A DNA stretch of 64,000 bases from Cricetomys ansorgei (GCA_026225945.1 JAMJFZ010002307.1:5307001-5371000); one strand, 5' to 3'. Counted from the first letter of the stretch, positions 13,041 to 25,914 are shown. Numbers and translations are program-made. Notes: generated by a model from the sequence alone, not told the origin.

Positions 13041-13310
13041 GACATGAAAATAGAAATGAGAGTGTGAGAGAGAGGAAGCCCCTAAAGAGAGGGGAGGGGA
13101 ACAGAAGAGGATGATGGGATATGTGGGACATGAAAATGGAGGGAAGAAATATTTGGAAGGTGGAGAGGGCCAGGAAGAGGGAAAGATGGGACAGGTTGGT
13201 GGGGGAAATCAGAACAAAGTAAAATCATCTACATGTATGAAGATGTTACAACAAAACCTACGTCTTTGTTATGCTAACCAAAAAAGAATAAAGCATCAAC
13301 AAAGAAACAT
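12665..13310 (+). repeat. L1 LINE 3' untranslated fragment
   Basis: Shows the recurrent mammalian L1 3'-end pattern: a segment resembling 'gtgggatgtacacacaaag', then aaatgaaatcacggcatttg, gaacggaaccggaggagatc and aggtgaaataaaaaaaactc. Interrupted by a (TG)n run at 13000-13038 and continuing through purine-rich sequence. No reverse-transcriptase coding sequence is present. Confidence 0.65.
13000..13038. repeat. (GT)n microsatellite
   Basis: About 19 dinucleotide units. Confidence 0.95.
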
Positions 13311-13404
13311 CTAGCATTTACTAGGTCACCCTTAGGTATGTTAGTGTAATTGAATGGTTTCTAGGAGACATGCTGTTTAAATTAGGAAAAAAACCCTAAA
13401 CAAC

Positions 13405-13605
13405 AACAATTAAATAGGAGTCTGGAGAGATGGAGAACACTTGTTGCTCTTGGAGGGGATTTGGCTTTGCACTTAGATGGTGGCTCACAACATCCATAAC
13501 TCCAGTTCTAACTCCTTTTCTGCTCCTTGGGCACCAGGCATGTATGTGGCACACGTACATACATGATGACAAATACTCATACATAAAATAAATAAACAGA
13601 AACTA
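13405..13605 (+). repeat. B3 SINE
   Basis: Diverged B3: gtctggagagatggagaac, ggtggctcacaacatccat, actccagttctaactcc, and A-rich end aaaataaataaacag. Confidence 0.85.
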
Positions 13606-13611
13606 GGAAAT

Positions 13612-13990
13612 AAGGCTGGGCAGATAACTCAGTGGTAAGAGCACTTGTGCTGCAAGCATGTGGATCCGAGTTCAAATCCCCAGGGTCTCTGTAAAAGCTG
13701 GGCACGGCTGTGTGTGCTGTAAGTCCTGCATTGGTGAGGGTGGGCAGGGACAGATGGATTCTAGGAGCACATTGGCCAGCCAGCCTAGCTAAATCAGTGA
13801 GCTTCTGCTTCAGTGAAAGGCCCTGCTTCAAGCCAAGCAGGCAGAGAATAGAGGAAGATGCCTGAGGTCCTCTAGCTTCCACATGTGTACTCATGGGAGT
13901 GTACAGCCACGTGCTCAATGTATGTACCACATACACACTAAACATACTATACAACACACTACACACTACACACACACACACACACACACG
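13612..13990 (+). repeat. B4 SINE with CA tail
   Basis: tRNA-like head ggctgggcagataactcagtgg, a fused B1-like part with aagctgggcacggctgtg, then cagccagcctagctaaatc and agtgaaaggccctgcttca, ending in a (CA)n run at 13968-13989. Confidence 0.85.
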
Positions 13991-14711
13991 GAAATCAAGC
14001 TTTAATTCTCTGCCAGTATTCGTGTGCTTCTTACACTCCACTGTTTTTTGCTTCCTAGTATAAAAGAGTGTGGAATTGAATTTTGTCTACATCTCTTACC
14101 AATTAAATGCCTTGAATAACTCACCTGTCTCTTCTGAGACTCATGGAGAGAGAAGCATCTATTCTATTCACAGACCCTATCTATTCACAAAGGGGCAGTT
14201 TAGACCAATTTATCTCAAGCATACAGTGTGCACTCTGATTGCTAGTGCTAACATCTCGCTGGTTCATATGCTGTACCCTGAGGCTGGAAGTGTTAGTCAG
14301 GTCAGGTAATTTGCAGAAATCGTCTTCTTTAAATGAAGAGATAGTTAGTCACGGTGACTGGGTGCTTCTAATACCACTAGAAGAAGGGAGAAGAGCTGGC
14401 AAGACACCATTCCTGGAGTTGAGTTTCAGAACTCAATATAAGCACTCTAGGATTAGAACATTCTAGAACCATTGTTGGTGTGGCCACAATTGCCTTCAGA
14501 AGACACAGTGGTCAGGAAGATGGGTTTCAGGACTTCCCTTCCTTCAAGTCTCATTCAAGTGCATGCAATGCAAAGAATGATTTACACCCAAAACACCTAT
14601 TGCCTAGAAGTGGGGCACAGGCAACCTTTAACTTCCAGGCTTCAGCTAGGTGGTCACGAGAGGGTGGTATCCAGCTCGAAGCAGTGCATGAGATCCTCTC
14701 TGACACTAGCA

Positions 14712-14965
14712 CTAGCTAGGCCTGGTGGCACATACCTGTGATCCCAGCGAAGGGAGGCTGAGGCAGGATGATCACTGTTGGATCACACTGAAGGTCCCAG
14801 CACACCTGGTGTGCTTGATCTAAGTTAGCCTACGTCTGTGAGCAGAGAGCACCCATGCTGTGCTGCACATCACACAGAGGGGATTCAGGCTAATGTGCAG
14901 GGTGAGTTCAAGACCAACCTGAGCTACACAGCAAGACCTAGTTTTAAGACAAGCTAAACAACAAA
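14712..14965 (+). repeat. B1 SINE, interrupted
   Basis: B1 left part 14712-14780 (ggcctggtggcacatacctg, agggaggctgaggcagga) and right part 14900-14960 (agttcaagaccaacctgag, tacacagcaagacct), separated by about 115 bp of unrelated sequence. Confidence 0.75.
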
Positions 14966-15609
14966 GGACAGATGCTGATGAGCTAAGTGGAGACAAGAAG
15001 AGAAACAGTTGTCTTTAACAGTAAGCGAATGAGTTAAAAGCAATTCAAAAGAGGCTTTTGTAGTTGAGGGTTTCCAGTCATGCCAAGTGACATTTAGCTT
15101 TATGGTAGGAAATAGGTTTGAAAGAAAGAGATGATTAATGAGACACAACTTGCCTGCTGTCTTATCTGTCAGTTACAGGAGCAGGAGGGAAGGAAGCATT
15201 TCCTTTTTAAAGTGTGCACAGATGAACTCTGTGCCCATCACCATCCCAGAATAATAAAGGAAAAACATGCTTCTCTGCAGGAACAAGAGGTCATCATTAT
15301 ATCACTGTGTGTGCATAGTTGTGAAAAACTCTCAGTGAACAGATTTTTAGAGTTACAGATGTATTTCCCTGTGAGATTCTGAAATGACTAATTACTTTGT
15401 TAACACTCTGGAAAAACAGCAACACCATGAGGATGACACCCCCTCCCCCCCCATATTAATAGTTTGTTACAAGCAAACTAAGTTGCGAGTTGTACCCTTC
15501 ATTTATGTTGCTCCTGGGAAGCAAAGCAGCTGTGCAGACAGCAGGTGAGTGTGCTCCGGCTTGGTTTTGTCAGTGTGAGCCAAGCACGGCTTCCACTGAG
15601 TGTATCTGT

Positions 15610-15900
15610 CCACTCTTTTCTTTGCTGTGATCAGACTAGTTCAGATTCAGGGGTTTCGTATAGAGTGTGACTGAGCTCACACCATGGCAGACAGGAAGTA
15701 TAGTACAGTCATAACAGGAAGAGGTCAGGATAAGGTCTTACCCCCCCAAAGACAAGCCCCTAGTAACCTCCTTTCTCCAACTAAACTCTGCCTTCCAACA
15801 TTCCAGAACCTTCCAATAGTCCATTCAAAATCTGAATCTTATCAGTGGGTTAAAGCATTCATTAGACCACAGCCTTCATGATCTAGTTTTTCTCTAGAAA
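15610..15900 (+). repeat. Rodent interspersed repeat, unassigned family
   Basis: Carries the gctgtgatcagactagttc start, gaggtcaggataaggtctt and cattcattagaccacagcc segments of a recurrent rodent repeat. Diverged. Confidence 0.4.
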
Positions 15901-16659
15901 CTCCCTTACCAGGGTGCGTTGTTACTAACTCCCTACTGCTTCTCAGTCTGATCAGCTTCATAATCAACATGCAGGCACCAGACTGAGTTTCAGTAAAATG
16001 ATAACAGGTCACACATCCTCTAGCCTAAACCCAGCACCTCTGCCGTGACGCTTCCCCTAAGCACTCCGCATGTGTTAGCCAGCATTCTTACCCTCATTAT
16101 TTTTTTTTTTCCTATTTTACTCATCATTTCATTGTTGTTGCCAGGGTACAACTGAAGAGAATGGTGTTGTGTTCATTGTGGAATGATAACACACCCCTTT
16201 AGGCTGTATTCTTAGACGAGGACTCTGGAGGGTGCAGCGTCTTGGAGATGCCACATCAAAGCTCTGTTATCACGGTCCGGCAATTCTTATTTGGACTGTC
16301 CACGGGTTCCTATAGCTTCGTTATCCTGACACATAGTAGTTATCTGCATAATTGCATACACGCACGTTACTGTTTCCTCAGAGTTCTCTCCTGATCCCAG
16401 GATTTTGGTGTGAGCCTTTGAGGGATGAGTTTCCATCTTCATAGCCGGGCAATGCTTCCCACATTCTTCCAGTACCTGTTCCCATCTGCTCATTTGCTGT
16501 GGTGCCTGTCTAGATCCCACTCAGGCTGAATTGTAGTGGGGCAGGAGGATATTCACGTACCTGCACACGCATCACCACCCCCCAACACACACACTAAAGA
16601 TACATTCCCTAGGCTAGATTAGCATGTTCCTTATTAGTTAAGGATTTTCTATCTACCCG

Positions 16660-16740
16660 ACCCTTTCTGTGATTCTGGGCATTGAACCCAGGACCTAGTG
16701 CTATAGTGTCTGAACCACATCCCCAATCTCAGGACTGTCC
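16660..16740 (-). repeat. ID-like SINE fragment
   Basis: Reads ggcattgaacccaggacct and ctgaaccacatccccaatctc, the reverse complement of the tRNA-Ala-like ID/B4 head. Confidence 0.5.
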
Positions 16741-17914
16741 CTTCTAAGCCTTCATGGTCCAGCACTTGCAGGAATTACTGAATAACATCTATTTTGGATT
16801 AAAATACATCCCTTAAGAGAAGCATGCATTTCTTTGGAATTGGACAAGAAAGACACAGGAATGTTAGAAACCACATCTGCGCTGACATAATCTAAACAAT
16901 ATCCCTCTTGGTGCAATAAAAATGCAGCTAGCTCCCCACTCTCTCCTCATCATGAATTGTCACCAACTAGACCAGCTTCCTCAAGAATGTTCCCCAAAGC
17001 TATGTGCATGGGGGTCCCAGAAGGCCCCAAACACACCACACCCACTCCTGCACTTTCTCTCAGCTCCTCAGTTTAACTGCAGGCTCCCACTGTGCTCTCC
17101 AGACTCACCAGGCTGTGTCCTTGACCTCTGGGAATCTCATTAGGACATTTCAGGGTAGTTTCTGAGATTGGTCTTGCTGAAATGACAGTGCATGTTTTCC
17201 CTCTTCATAGACACGTGCAGAATGTCATTGTCTCGGTTCCTGTACATTCCTGCGTCTCACAGCAATTTCTTTTTCCTTCTAGTAAAATCTATATCCTGCT
17301 GTAAATAGTCATATCACTATAGTCACTTTCCCAAGTACACACTTTTTTTTTTGTAACTCTAAGGAAACTAAGGGAAGTGAGTTTGTGGGGTGCAGAGCAT
17401 AGCTAGGTATGTGTCTCATTATATTGTCAGGATTGCTTTAACCGATTATGTGCTTGCTTATCTCAAGTAATAGGAAAGTAGAAGGTTCATTCAGGGATGG
17501 GTCCTGGCCACTGTGTACCATCAGGCCTTCAGGATTCTGTCTTCTGCTGAACTGTACTAGCTCATGGCCAAGGAAATACCCAGCTCAGTTCCAGGATCCC
17601 AGCAGGAAGGAGACTGAAGAGAAGTCCTGACACGCTGATGCTTTTGTGTTATCGGTCAGGACTGAGTCACATGCATATGTCTAGCTGCAAGAGAGGCTTG
17701 GTAGTTCCAGTAGTTTGAACTCCAGCACAACACAGTGCAGTTGTCAACCCATAGTATGTGTCTTGTCTTTGTCATGTTGTCGTGTTATTATTCTTTCCAA
17801 CTTATGGATGGAACTAAGACTGAGCAGTGTTCAATACCAATTCTGGTCCAGAGTTGGTGGGTAAAAGCTGGATTACGAAACCTAGCCAGTAAGATTTCAA
17901 AGGTTTTATAGGGG

Positions 17915-18185
17915 GCCTAGGAAGAGGGCTCAATTGGTAAAGTGTTTAGCATACAAGCATGAAGACCTGAGTTCAATCTGTAGAACCATATAAAAGTTGG
18001 GCATGATAAATGTGTGCCTATAATCTCAGCACCAGGGAGGAAACATGAGAAGCCTTGGAGTGTGCTGGCATAGCCAGTCTAGCCTAATTGGCAGGCTACA
18101 GGTTCAGTGAAAGACCTTTAGAAAAAAGTAGAGAATGATTAAAAAGACTTATGACTACCTCTGGCCTTCACATGCTGTTAAAATA
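17915..18185 (+). repeat. B4 SINE
   Basis: Diverged B4: agagggctcaattggtaaag, gaagacctgagttcaatct, cataaaagttgggcatga-like centre, ctacaggttcagtgaaagacc and cctctggccttcacatgc. Confidence 0.8.
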
Positions 18186-18194
18186 AAGTTATGG

Positions 18195-19000
18195 CGCTTA
18201 ACGGAGAGTCCAGACGTTGAAATTTCCAATGCTCTTTATTAATCACAAGCCATGTCAAATCTCAGGGAATTCTAATGCCCCGGCAGCTAGGCCGAGAGCT
18301 CACTCCAATCGCTTCCTCACCCCATGCTCTTCTCTTCGTTCTCCTCCTGCTCCTTGTGTTGGACCCCCAAAGGCCCAAACCGGAACGCTGCACCCCCACA
18401 GATACTCGCAGTCGGGGAATCAATGCAAATAGCAAGAGGCTTTAATGAACCAGAGCGCTGGGGTCATCCTCACATAAGTGAAAATGGCGACCCCGAAGAA
18501 CAAGCTTCCATCAATTTTATACAGTACAGAGGCAGTATCCCAGATACAGGTTGGGTGGGTACATTCTGATAGGTTCACCGTAATGGTGAGCTAGTCCCTT
18601 GAACAGGGAGGGTCTGGAAAGTATTTTTTACTTCCTTGGTCCTGGTGTTGACTGCCAGGAACAAGAAACTTAGGCCTAGTAAAAGCTGACTTACATTCCC
18701 TCACATTCTTTCACATTCCTTCACACAGTCATTCGAATCTATTCCCTGGACTCAAGAACAGGGTTGGGGGAAGACCCTTAGCCTGAGGCCATGGGCTGTC
18801 TACATGGGGAAACTCTTTTAGCCCAAGGCCATCTTGTTTGTCTTAGAAAATGTTTTTCTTACAGAAATTGTTTCTTTTACTTCAGTTTTGGGAACTGCTC
18901 TGGGTCACACTGCCCCTGCCTTGGGCCTACACAATTTTGGTGCTCTTAGAAGTCTGACTAAAGTTTGGCTGCTTCCTTTCACTAGCTTCTTCCTCCTTGT
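18195..19000 (-). mobile_element. Gammaretrovirus-like (class I ERV) LTR, antisense
   Basis: Read on the minus strand, this region has a TATA box (tgtataaaattgatgg, near 18518), then about 75 bp downstream a poly(A)-type motif with a typical gammaretroviral R segment (attaaagcctcttgctatt, about 18430-18450), CpG-containing U5, and a possible primer-binding start TTTGGGGGTCC near 18370. A second poly(A)-like aataaagagc lies at about 18233-18242. U3 probably extends right to near 18970, but neither end is defined. No coding interior is present, so it is a solo or truncated LTR. Confidence 0.55.
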
Positions 19001-19284
19001 TCTCTGCTGTCTGTCTCTCCTCCTTCTGTCTCCTCTTTCTCTGTCCCTCTCTGCCCTTGCCCTAGTTCTTTTTTATTCCAAATCCTCTCTCTGTCTCCAC
19101 CCAGCCTTCCAATATACAAATCAATGGAGCCTAACCTTCATCTGCCTTAAGGCTAAGGACTGTCCCATTCTTGTGGAGAGCCGTATAGCCACTCCTTTGT
19201 TTACTGGTAGGCAGTGAATCCTTTACTTGCTTCAAGAACAGCTTACTGGAACATTATCCATAACTAAAATCTCCCACAACAACA

Positions 19285-19350
19285 TGCTTGTGTTCATGCA
19301 TGTACACACGCACACACACGCACATGCACACACACACTCACATGCACATG
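19285..19350. repeat. (CA)-rich microsatellite
   Basis: Imperfect cacacg, cacatg and cacaca run. Confidence 0.85.
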
Positions 19351-19369
19351 CACATAAATACCTTATAGC

Positions 19370-19522
19370 AGCCGGGTGACAGTGGCACACACCTTTAATC
19401 CCAGCACTTGGGAGGCAGAGGCAGACAGATCTGAGTTCAAGACCAGCTGGTCTAAAGAATGAATTCAGGACAGCTAGAGCTACAACAGAGAAACCCTGTC
19501 TCAAAAAAAAAAAAAAAAAACA
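19370..19522 (+). repeat. B1 SINE
   Basis: Starts gccgggtgacagtggcac, has tttaatcccagcacttggga, ends acagagaaaccctgtctc and a poly-A of about 18. Confidence 0.95.
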
Positions 19523-19964
19523 AAAAACCAACCCAAAAAACAAATACCTTATAACATCATATTTGTTTAGAGACACAATCTCCGGTAGGTGAGTTATTCT
19601 ATTATTTGCCCCCTTGAAACTGTTTTGAAGATTTTTCACTTCTTTTACCTTGGGACAGCTGGAAAATTTTTTTTTGCCATTATTCAGGAGAAAAATAAGA
19701 GCGTAGAATTGGAGACTGTGGGATCTACACAATACAGTATCTCTCTTTGGCTCTGTATGCCCCAGTAACCCACAGTGAAGAGAAACAAGAGCAATTATAT
19801 TGTTTTGATACTTATAAAAGAGAAATCCCAGTTCCAGAGGGAATCAAATATCCTCTGCATATTGCTTCCTTGTAGGAATCTAGAACATCCCTCTTTTATC
19901 ATTGAGTAACTCAGGCAATTTACTCTGCTGTTTTTGGTTGAAGGCCAATATTGCAGAGCCATGT

Positions 19965-20305
19965 TGTGAAAGTTTATTTTTAGTTATATAAAAAATAATT
20001 GTTTTGTGCACTGTTGGGAAAATGGGTGCCTAGGCCTTGGCATTTTGTATTGTCTGCAGGTGTTGGATTTCTGTGGGGGATGTTAGATTGCTCATGATCT
20101 GCACATGCTATCTATCAGTAGAACACCTGAGGAGTTCTGTATCAGTAAAAACACATGAGCTCAGACACCTAGGGTCTGTCCAGTGTGGTGGTGGCCATGA
20201 TGGTGGTTCTCTCTGCAGAGGTCTGGCAGGGTTTGCACCAATGAAAATGCCTCTGTGTCTTCCTTGGTGAGCTCACTAATAACTTGTGGACAATACAGTG
20301 TAAAG
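19965..20305 (+). mobile_element. Solo LTR of small ERVK-like family, sense orientation
   Basis: Plus-strand copy of the LTR found antisense at 30802, 47602, 49151, 61971 and 63969. It starts tgtgaaagtttatttttagt and continues gtgcactgttgggaaaatggg and ttttgtattgtctgcaggtg. Where the antisense copies have AATAAA, this copy has AGTAAA (20144-20149). Then follow tgagctcagacacctaggg and ggtctggcagggtttgcac. The 3' end is decayed and placed approximately. There is no interior, so this is a solo LTR. Confidence 0.75.
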
Positions 20306-20523
20306 ATCCAGGTTCATCCTTGACCTTTTTCTGATGACATTTGTGATTCTGTATAATTTGTGTTAACTATGTCCAACATGGTTTCATAAGATAGAATGAA
20401 TGACCACTGGTCTTTAAATTAAATTTTAGAGGTTTTTCAGAAATGAAACATGGTTATGGATATAAAAGTGCTTTGTGATGATTTCTCCAAAGAAGCACAT
20501 GATAGTATTCTCACTATTGACGT

Positions 20524-20745
20524 TTTGTTTTGTTTTGTTTTGTTTTGTTTTGAGACAGGGTCTCCTGTAGCCTAGGCTGACCTCCAGCTCACTCTGTAGC
20601 CAAAGATGGCCCTTAAGTCTGGATCCTCTTGCCTCTACCTCCTGATTACAGACATCGACTGCCATACCCAGTCTGTCCAGCTCTGGGGATTAAACCCAGG
20701 GTGTCTTACATGCTAGTCAGGTACTCCAGCAACTAAGACACATCC
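20524..20745 (-). repeat. (GTTTT)n and B1/B4-type SINE
   Basis: Five gtttt units, then gagacagggtctcctgtag, caggctgacctccagctc-like sequence and a tRNA-like end ggggattaaacccagggtg. Confidence 0.7.
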
Positions 20746-21129
20746 TCATATGTTCTTATCTGCCGAAACATTTGTGTACTTAGGCTTTTCTTTGGAATTT
20801 TGGTGATACCAGGAACTGATGGGGAAAATTCCCTACTAGCCAAGGGCTGAAATCAATTTTCCAAGACAGTGAAAGAAGTGAGTCTGTTGAGTGCAGGGTT
20901 CAGGGGAAAGGAGAGCATTGACAGAAAGCACATAGACTCTGCAGCATGTCTATCTGTCATTGTAATTGGAGAACAGGATAAATGGAAAGTACAATGTGAA
21001 ATAAATTATTATTTTCCAGTAAATTAAGCTGGAGTTTTTGCAGTGGGCTGGTGTCTTTTCTTCTTCAAAGCACTCTGCTATTGAGAGGCTGAGATAAGTA
21101 GACCATCACAGGACTTCCGGGTATTTACT

Positions 21130-21330
21130 GTCTTTTTTTTTTAATTTCAATTATTATTAATTTTAAAAATATATTTGTGTTTTTGCCTGTGTGGATGCAT
21201 GTGTACCATGTGTGAGCCTGGTCCCGTGAAGGCTAGAAGAACTATCAGATCCCCTGAAACTGGAGTTACAAGCAGTTATGAGCCACCATGTGGGTGCTGG
21301 GACCAGAAGCTGGGTCCTCAGCCTCCTTTC
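21130..21330 (-). repeat. B3 SINE
   Basis: Reverse-complement B3: tttttgcctgtgtggatgc, agatcccctgaaactggag, gagccaccatgtgggtgctg. Confidence 0.85.
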
Positions 21331-22139
21331 CCATCAGGTTATTGCCCTACGGGACAAGCATGGCCCACAGGTCTCCAGGTTCAGTTGTCTCGGATCACGT
21401 GGGAGGTAGCACCGTGTCTTGTCATGGGCTCTGGGCTGCTGATGGAATTTTTAGTAGAGAATGGGAGCACAGTCCCATAAAACCTTAGCGTGTTTCAGAC
21501 AAGAGCACTAGATTTTACTGTCTCCTGTGTCTGGCTCTGTGGAGTCAGACTACACAGAGGAAAATCTCAGTGAAGAGAATCCAGGCAATTATCTTGGGCA
21601 AATATTAAAGGAGTATTTGAGGCACTGTCTTGGCAGCTTGTTAGAAAATAAGTGTGTGGACGTGTGGTGGAGAAGTTTAGGATGGGAAGTGCTCTTTGAG
21701 GGCGAGATAGCATTTTGTAAAAACAAGAATAAGTATCATATTTTGATTTCTCACGGAATCTAAACTCAGGGTTTTCAGACTTTTGATTCTTTATTAAAGT
21801 GGGAAAAAATGTTGAGCTCAAGGTAGTTGTAATTAAGTGTGCTAATCTTTTTTCTGGGGTAGTCTGCTATTAATAAAGCGGTGTCTAATCTTCTCTTTCC
21901 ATGATGGCATTCATTATCATTCAGAAGACCAGAGCCTTTGTAGCTTAATCATCTCTTAAAATCCCTCCCTCCCCAATGATATGACAACATAATTAAATTT
22001 CAACCTGGGTTTTGGAGGGACTGTTCAATCCACAGCAGGGCTAAAGGAAATTTCGATGTTCTTTCTTATATCCATTCAAATTTTTTCCCCATCATTAGCA
22101 TCAGGTTAGCATACTATCTCACGTAACAAGGAGTCCTTG

Positions 22140-22560
22140 CCCAGAAATCTCCAAACATCTCTTATTGAGCTTCTTGCATCAGATCTGGCCTCCTCTCTGG
22201 TCCACTTTCCAAGTTGCTGCCCAGGTTACCATTCTTAAAGTGCAAGTTGAGATTCTGTCCGCTTGTGCTTTGCCTACAGCTCTGGACTATTGACCCATTT
22301 ATTTTTGGACATAGACAAACTCCTCAACGCCTGCCACGTCTTTTTGACCTCGTGTCATCTGAGCCTCCACAATCAGTTTCCACTGGGCTCCTGTCTTTAT
22401 ACTTCACTTACTAGTCTTGATGCCTCGAGGCTCCTGGCCTTGCCTTCATTAATTTATGCTTATCCTTTAGACTATGCTTGAATTTCATTTTTTTAGGGGG
22501 TGCCTCACTAAATGGGGTGACTCTTATTTGATTTAGGGTCCTTTCTCCACTTCCCTGGAA
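22140..22560 (+). repeat. Possible L2 LINE 3' fragment
   Basis: Pyrimidine-rich L2-like pattern: gcttgtgctttgcctacagc, ggctcctggccttgccttc, ggggtgcctcactaaatgg. Ancient and uncertain. Confidence 0.4.
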
Positions 22561-23084
22561 AGTTCCTAGAGAAGATATTTAATTAGGAGGTGGTAGAGAC
22601 CTGCAGTGTCCCTGTGCATATAGCATTGCTCCTAGCATATAATAGGGACTTAATACATTTTAGCAGGACGAATAGGTAAATAAATTGGATTCCTAGTTTT
22701 CTTTCTTCTCACAAATACGTTAACATCCATCTGACAATTTTTTCATTTGAAACACATCTAAAACAAACCCAGTATCTAATTGAAATTCCTTGTGTGCCTA
22801 ATTTTCCATGTTTTTCCCATTAATTATCTGTTCATAGCTGCCCCCCCCTCAACATTCTGCATGCCTATTTGGTTGATATGCCAAGGTCTCTTTTGAACTA
22901 TAGGGGCTGGTTTGGTTTTACTGTACATGCTCATTTGCTAGTTGCTTCCTGCTATTCCTCTGGTCTGTACTATTGCATAGAGACTTGGGGACAGCCATTC
23001 ACTGGAAGAAGTATGTTTGGGGAGTCTCTGCCTGAAGCCCTCAGGAAGGGAATGTGGATATTGTTGCTTGGGTTGTAATGAGTC

Positions 23085-23470
23085 CCCTTTCTTACTGTGT
23101 GTAGATTTCTGTTGCTATGCTCAAGTAGCAATAACAAACAACTTAAGGGAGGAAAGATATGTTTTGGATTACAGTTTGAGAGCACAGTTCATCATGACCA
23201 AGAAGTCATGGCAACTTCGGGTCTGTGGCAATAATGGCTGGAGTGGCAGACAGTTTGTTTGTGTGTTTTTAGACCAGCAAAAACAGACCAGGGTCAACTA
23301 CAGGTGAGGCCAGATCCTCCACTTCCTCAAACAGCTCCTAGACCAAAAGCTCTGGAGCCTGTGGGGGATGTTTTCCATCCTTGCCTTGATTTAACCTTAT
23401 GGCTCCATGCCACTCCTGTGTGGTCTGTCATTACAAGATCTCAGGTATTGTCAATCACCCAATCTTATGA
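23085..23470 (+). repeat. Rodent interspersed repeat, unassigned family
   Basis: Contains tttctgttgctatgctcaag, aacaacttaagggaggaaag and gttcatcatgaccaagaag. Diverged copy of the recurrent repeat. Confidence 0.5.
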
Positions 23471-24543
23471 GACAAAGTGAGGGAAAAATTGCTGTCTTGT
23501 CGGAAGATTTATAATCCCAGTTGGAGATGCCAGTGTGGACTGCCTCTGTCCACCTTCTAACCAGACTGACAGGGCAAAAAGAAAGCAGGGTGGGGCCCTG
23601 AGAACCTGAGACACTCCTCGGTTTCCCTGTTGCAGGTTTCAGACCCAATGCTAAGGTTTGGTGCCCCATCTTCATTCAGTCTGCCTACCACCAAATGCTT
23701 CTGGACCAGTTTCCCCTCAAAAACACATGAGTGGGATTCATGTTTTTAAATTAACATACAGCCTGCTTGTTTTCAAGGCTCAGCTGGTTGAGGAAAATAT
23801 CTTTTCATTTTGAAGCACTCTGGAGCCAATATGTTTAGGAAATGGGCCAGTTGATATAGCTTCTCAGCAACCCCTTGCCAGAGACAATCATGTTTAACCC
23901 CTGGGAACTTTAAGCACTGAAGAGGTTTCAGCCAGATTATAGGCTGGGTGAAGTGGGGGGCTGAGGGGGGGGTCACTATGACTACAGAACACAGCAGCCC
24001 TTTGACTTGAAAGCTTGGTGATTTTTCTGGGATTAGTAAAAGTCATAAACTTAAGTCATCCCCTGAAGTTGCTTGTTCAGATTGTAATCACATTGTAAGG
24101 AAATGGCCCTAAGAGAGAGGTATCAAAATGCTCTGCAATTTTCATAAGTCAGCCAATAGCAGGTCAAAAAAATTAAGTAAATTACAGCCATTAACTTCAG
24201 AAGGCATCTGATAGCTTTACAGCTGACCTTTTGTTTGAAGAATAAATAGAAGCAAGGAAGGATTTAGTAGACAGAAGTTGTGCTTATGGAAATAAATGTC
24301 GAGCCGGCAAGATTTATAATACATGAGCTGCATGAAGTGAGGGACGGGAAACCTTGGGGTAAAGGCAGATTATACCACACTAATGAAACAAGAGGGAGCC
24401 AGTGCTGTAGATCATTGCCATATATTTGAAAAGAACATAATGGAAGCAGAACATTTGTGTTTTGGGTTATGCTATACCACAGGACTCGTGATCTATACAA
24501 AATACCTTCTACTTTGCCAGATGGCTGACAGAAACCTAGTGAA

Positions 24544-24547
<4 letters not shown>

Positions 24548-24588
<41 letters not shown>
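24548..24588. repeat. (GT)n microsatellite
   Basis: About 20 uninterrupted units. Confidence 0.95.
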
Positions 24589-24774
24589 AGTCTAGAGGGC
24601 TGAGGGGTGGGGAAGGCAAGTATGAAAGAATGGCTTGGAGAAAGATGACAAAAAGCAGAGATATTCTCGGAGCAATGCGAGCCTTTGATGCTTTCATAGT
24701 TAAGACCTTAGCAAACGCTGTGTGAGTCCAAGCGCTAACCTTGGCACGTTTCATTGTCATTTTATTTAATCGTT

Positions 24775-24998
24775 AAACATTTATTTATTTATATGTGTGC
24801 CTGCGCACATGTGAGTGCGCACCATTTGTGTCCAGGTGCTTTCAGAGGCTGGAGGAAGACATCAGATCCCCTGGATCTGGAGTCGAAGGTGGTTGTAAGT
24901 TGTGAGCTGCCCAGCTTGGGTGCTGGGAACCAGACTTGGGTCCTCTGAAAAAGAAGCAAATTCTCTTAACTCCTGAGCCATTGCACCAGCCCCTTATT
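24775..24998 (-). repeat. B3 SINE
   Basis: Reverse-complement B3: tttatttatttatatgtgtg, atcagatcccctggatctgg, and the Pol III promoter end ctgagccattgcaccagccc. Confidence 0.9.
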
Positions 24999-25914
24999 TA
25001 ATTATTTATTAAGTAGAGATAGTGTCTCATACTTCTTATTTCATAGATGAGAGAAGCTGAGGCCAAGAGAAGCCCATGACTACCTCAAAGTCACCTGAGT
25101 GTTACACTTCTGTGCTCTGTGCTTAATGTGGATAGCCCTGATATTTTCCATGACTTGGGGTCATTTTTATGAATCGGGCATCAAGATGATGACTATAGAA
25201 TATTTGGCTATACCACACGAATATATATATAGGGTTTACATATAACACCATCCATGGAAAGTTTTGTCCAATAAAGTCACACTTGAAAAGTGCTGAGAAA
25301 CACACTCGCCAGCCCCAAACTTGATGGTGCTTCCTGTGGGTGTGGCATCATCATTAGTGTACTAAGAAAGATGATTCTGCCTTGAAAATTATGCTGCCCA
25401 TGTGTTCCTTCCCTCATAGAGTTGACTAAAGGATGTGTGAGCCTAAGGGTCCCTAGAAGGCATTGCCAACAAAACAGCCAGGGCTCTACTTTCCTGAAGT
25501 TCCAGTTGGCAAGGAAAGGGAAATTCAGGCATTTATGAGAAATTCAAACACAGAGAAACCAACATCCCTCACACCCAGACGTACAGAGACCACTTTTTCT
25601 CAGTCAGCCTTCCTTCTTGTCTAAGACCCAAAGAGAACACCCTCCCTCACATCCCATACAGAGAGACTGCCCTACCTCAGGGAAAAGTCAGATGTTATTG
25701 CGGAAGAGACGCTGTAAGGAAGAACAGATGCAAGTGAACAGGGCCGACAAATGGAAAAATGGGCATTCCAGTGACTTCTCAGTTGTTTCATTTCACTGGT
25801 TATGATCCTATACCCCTCAAGCATATAAATACAGCAAGTTGAATATGCACTTACAACCTCTACAGAGACTGACCGATCACCCCTCCCCCCACCTCCAATC
25901 TCTCTCTCCTTTCT

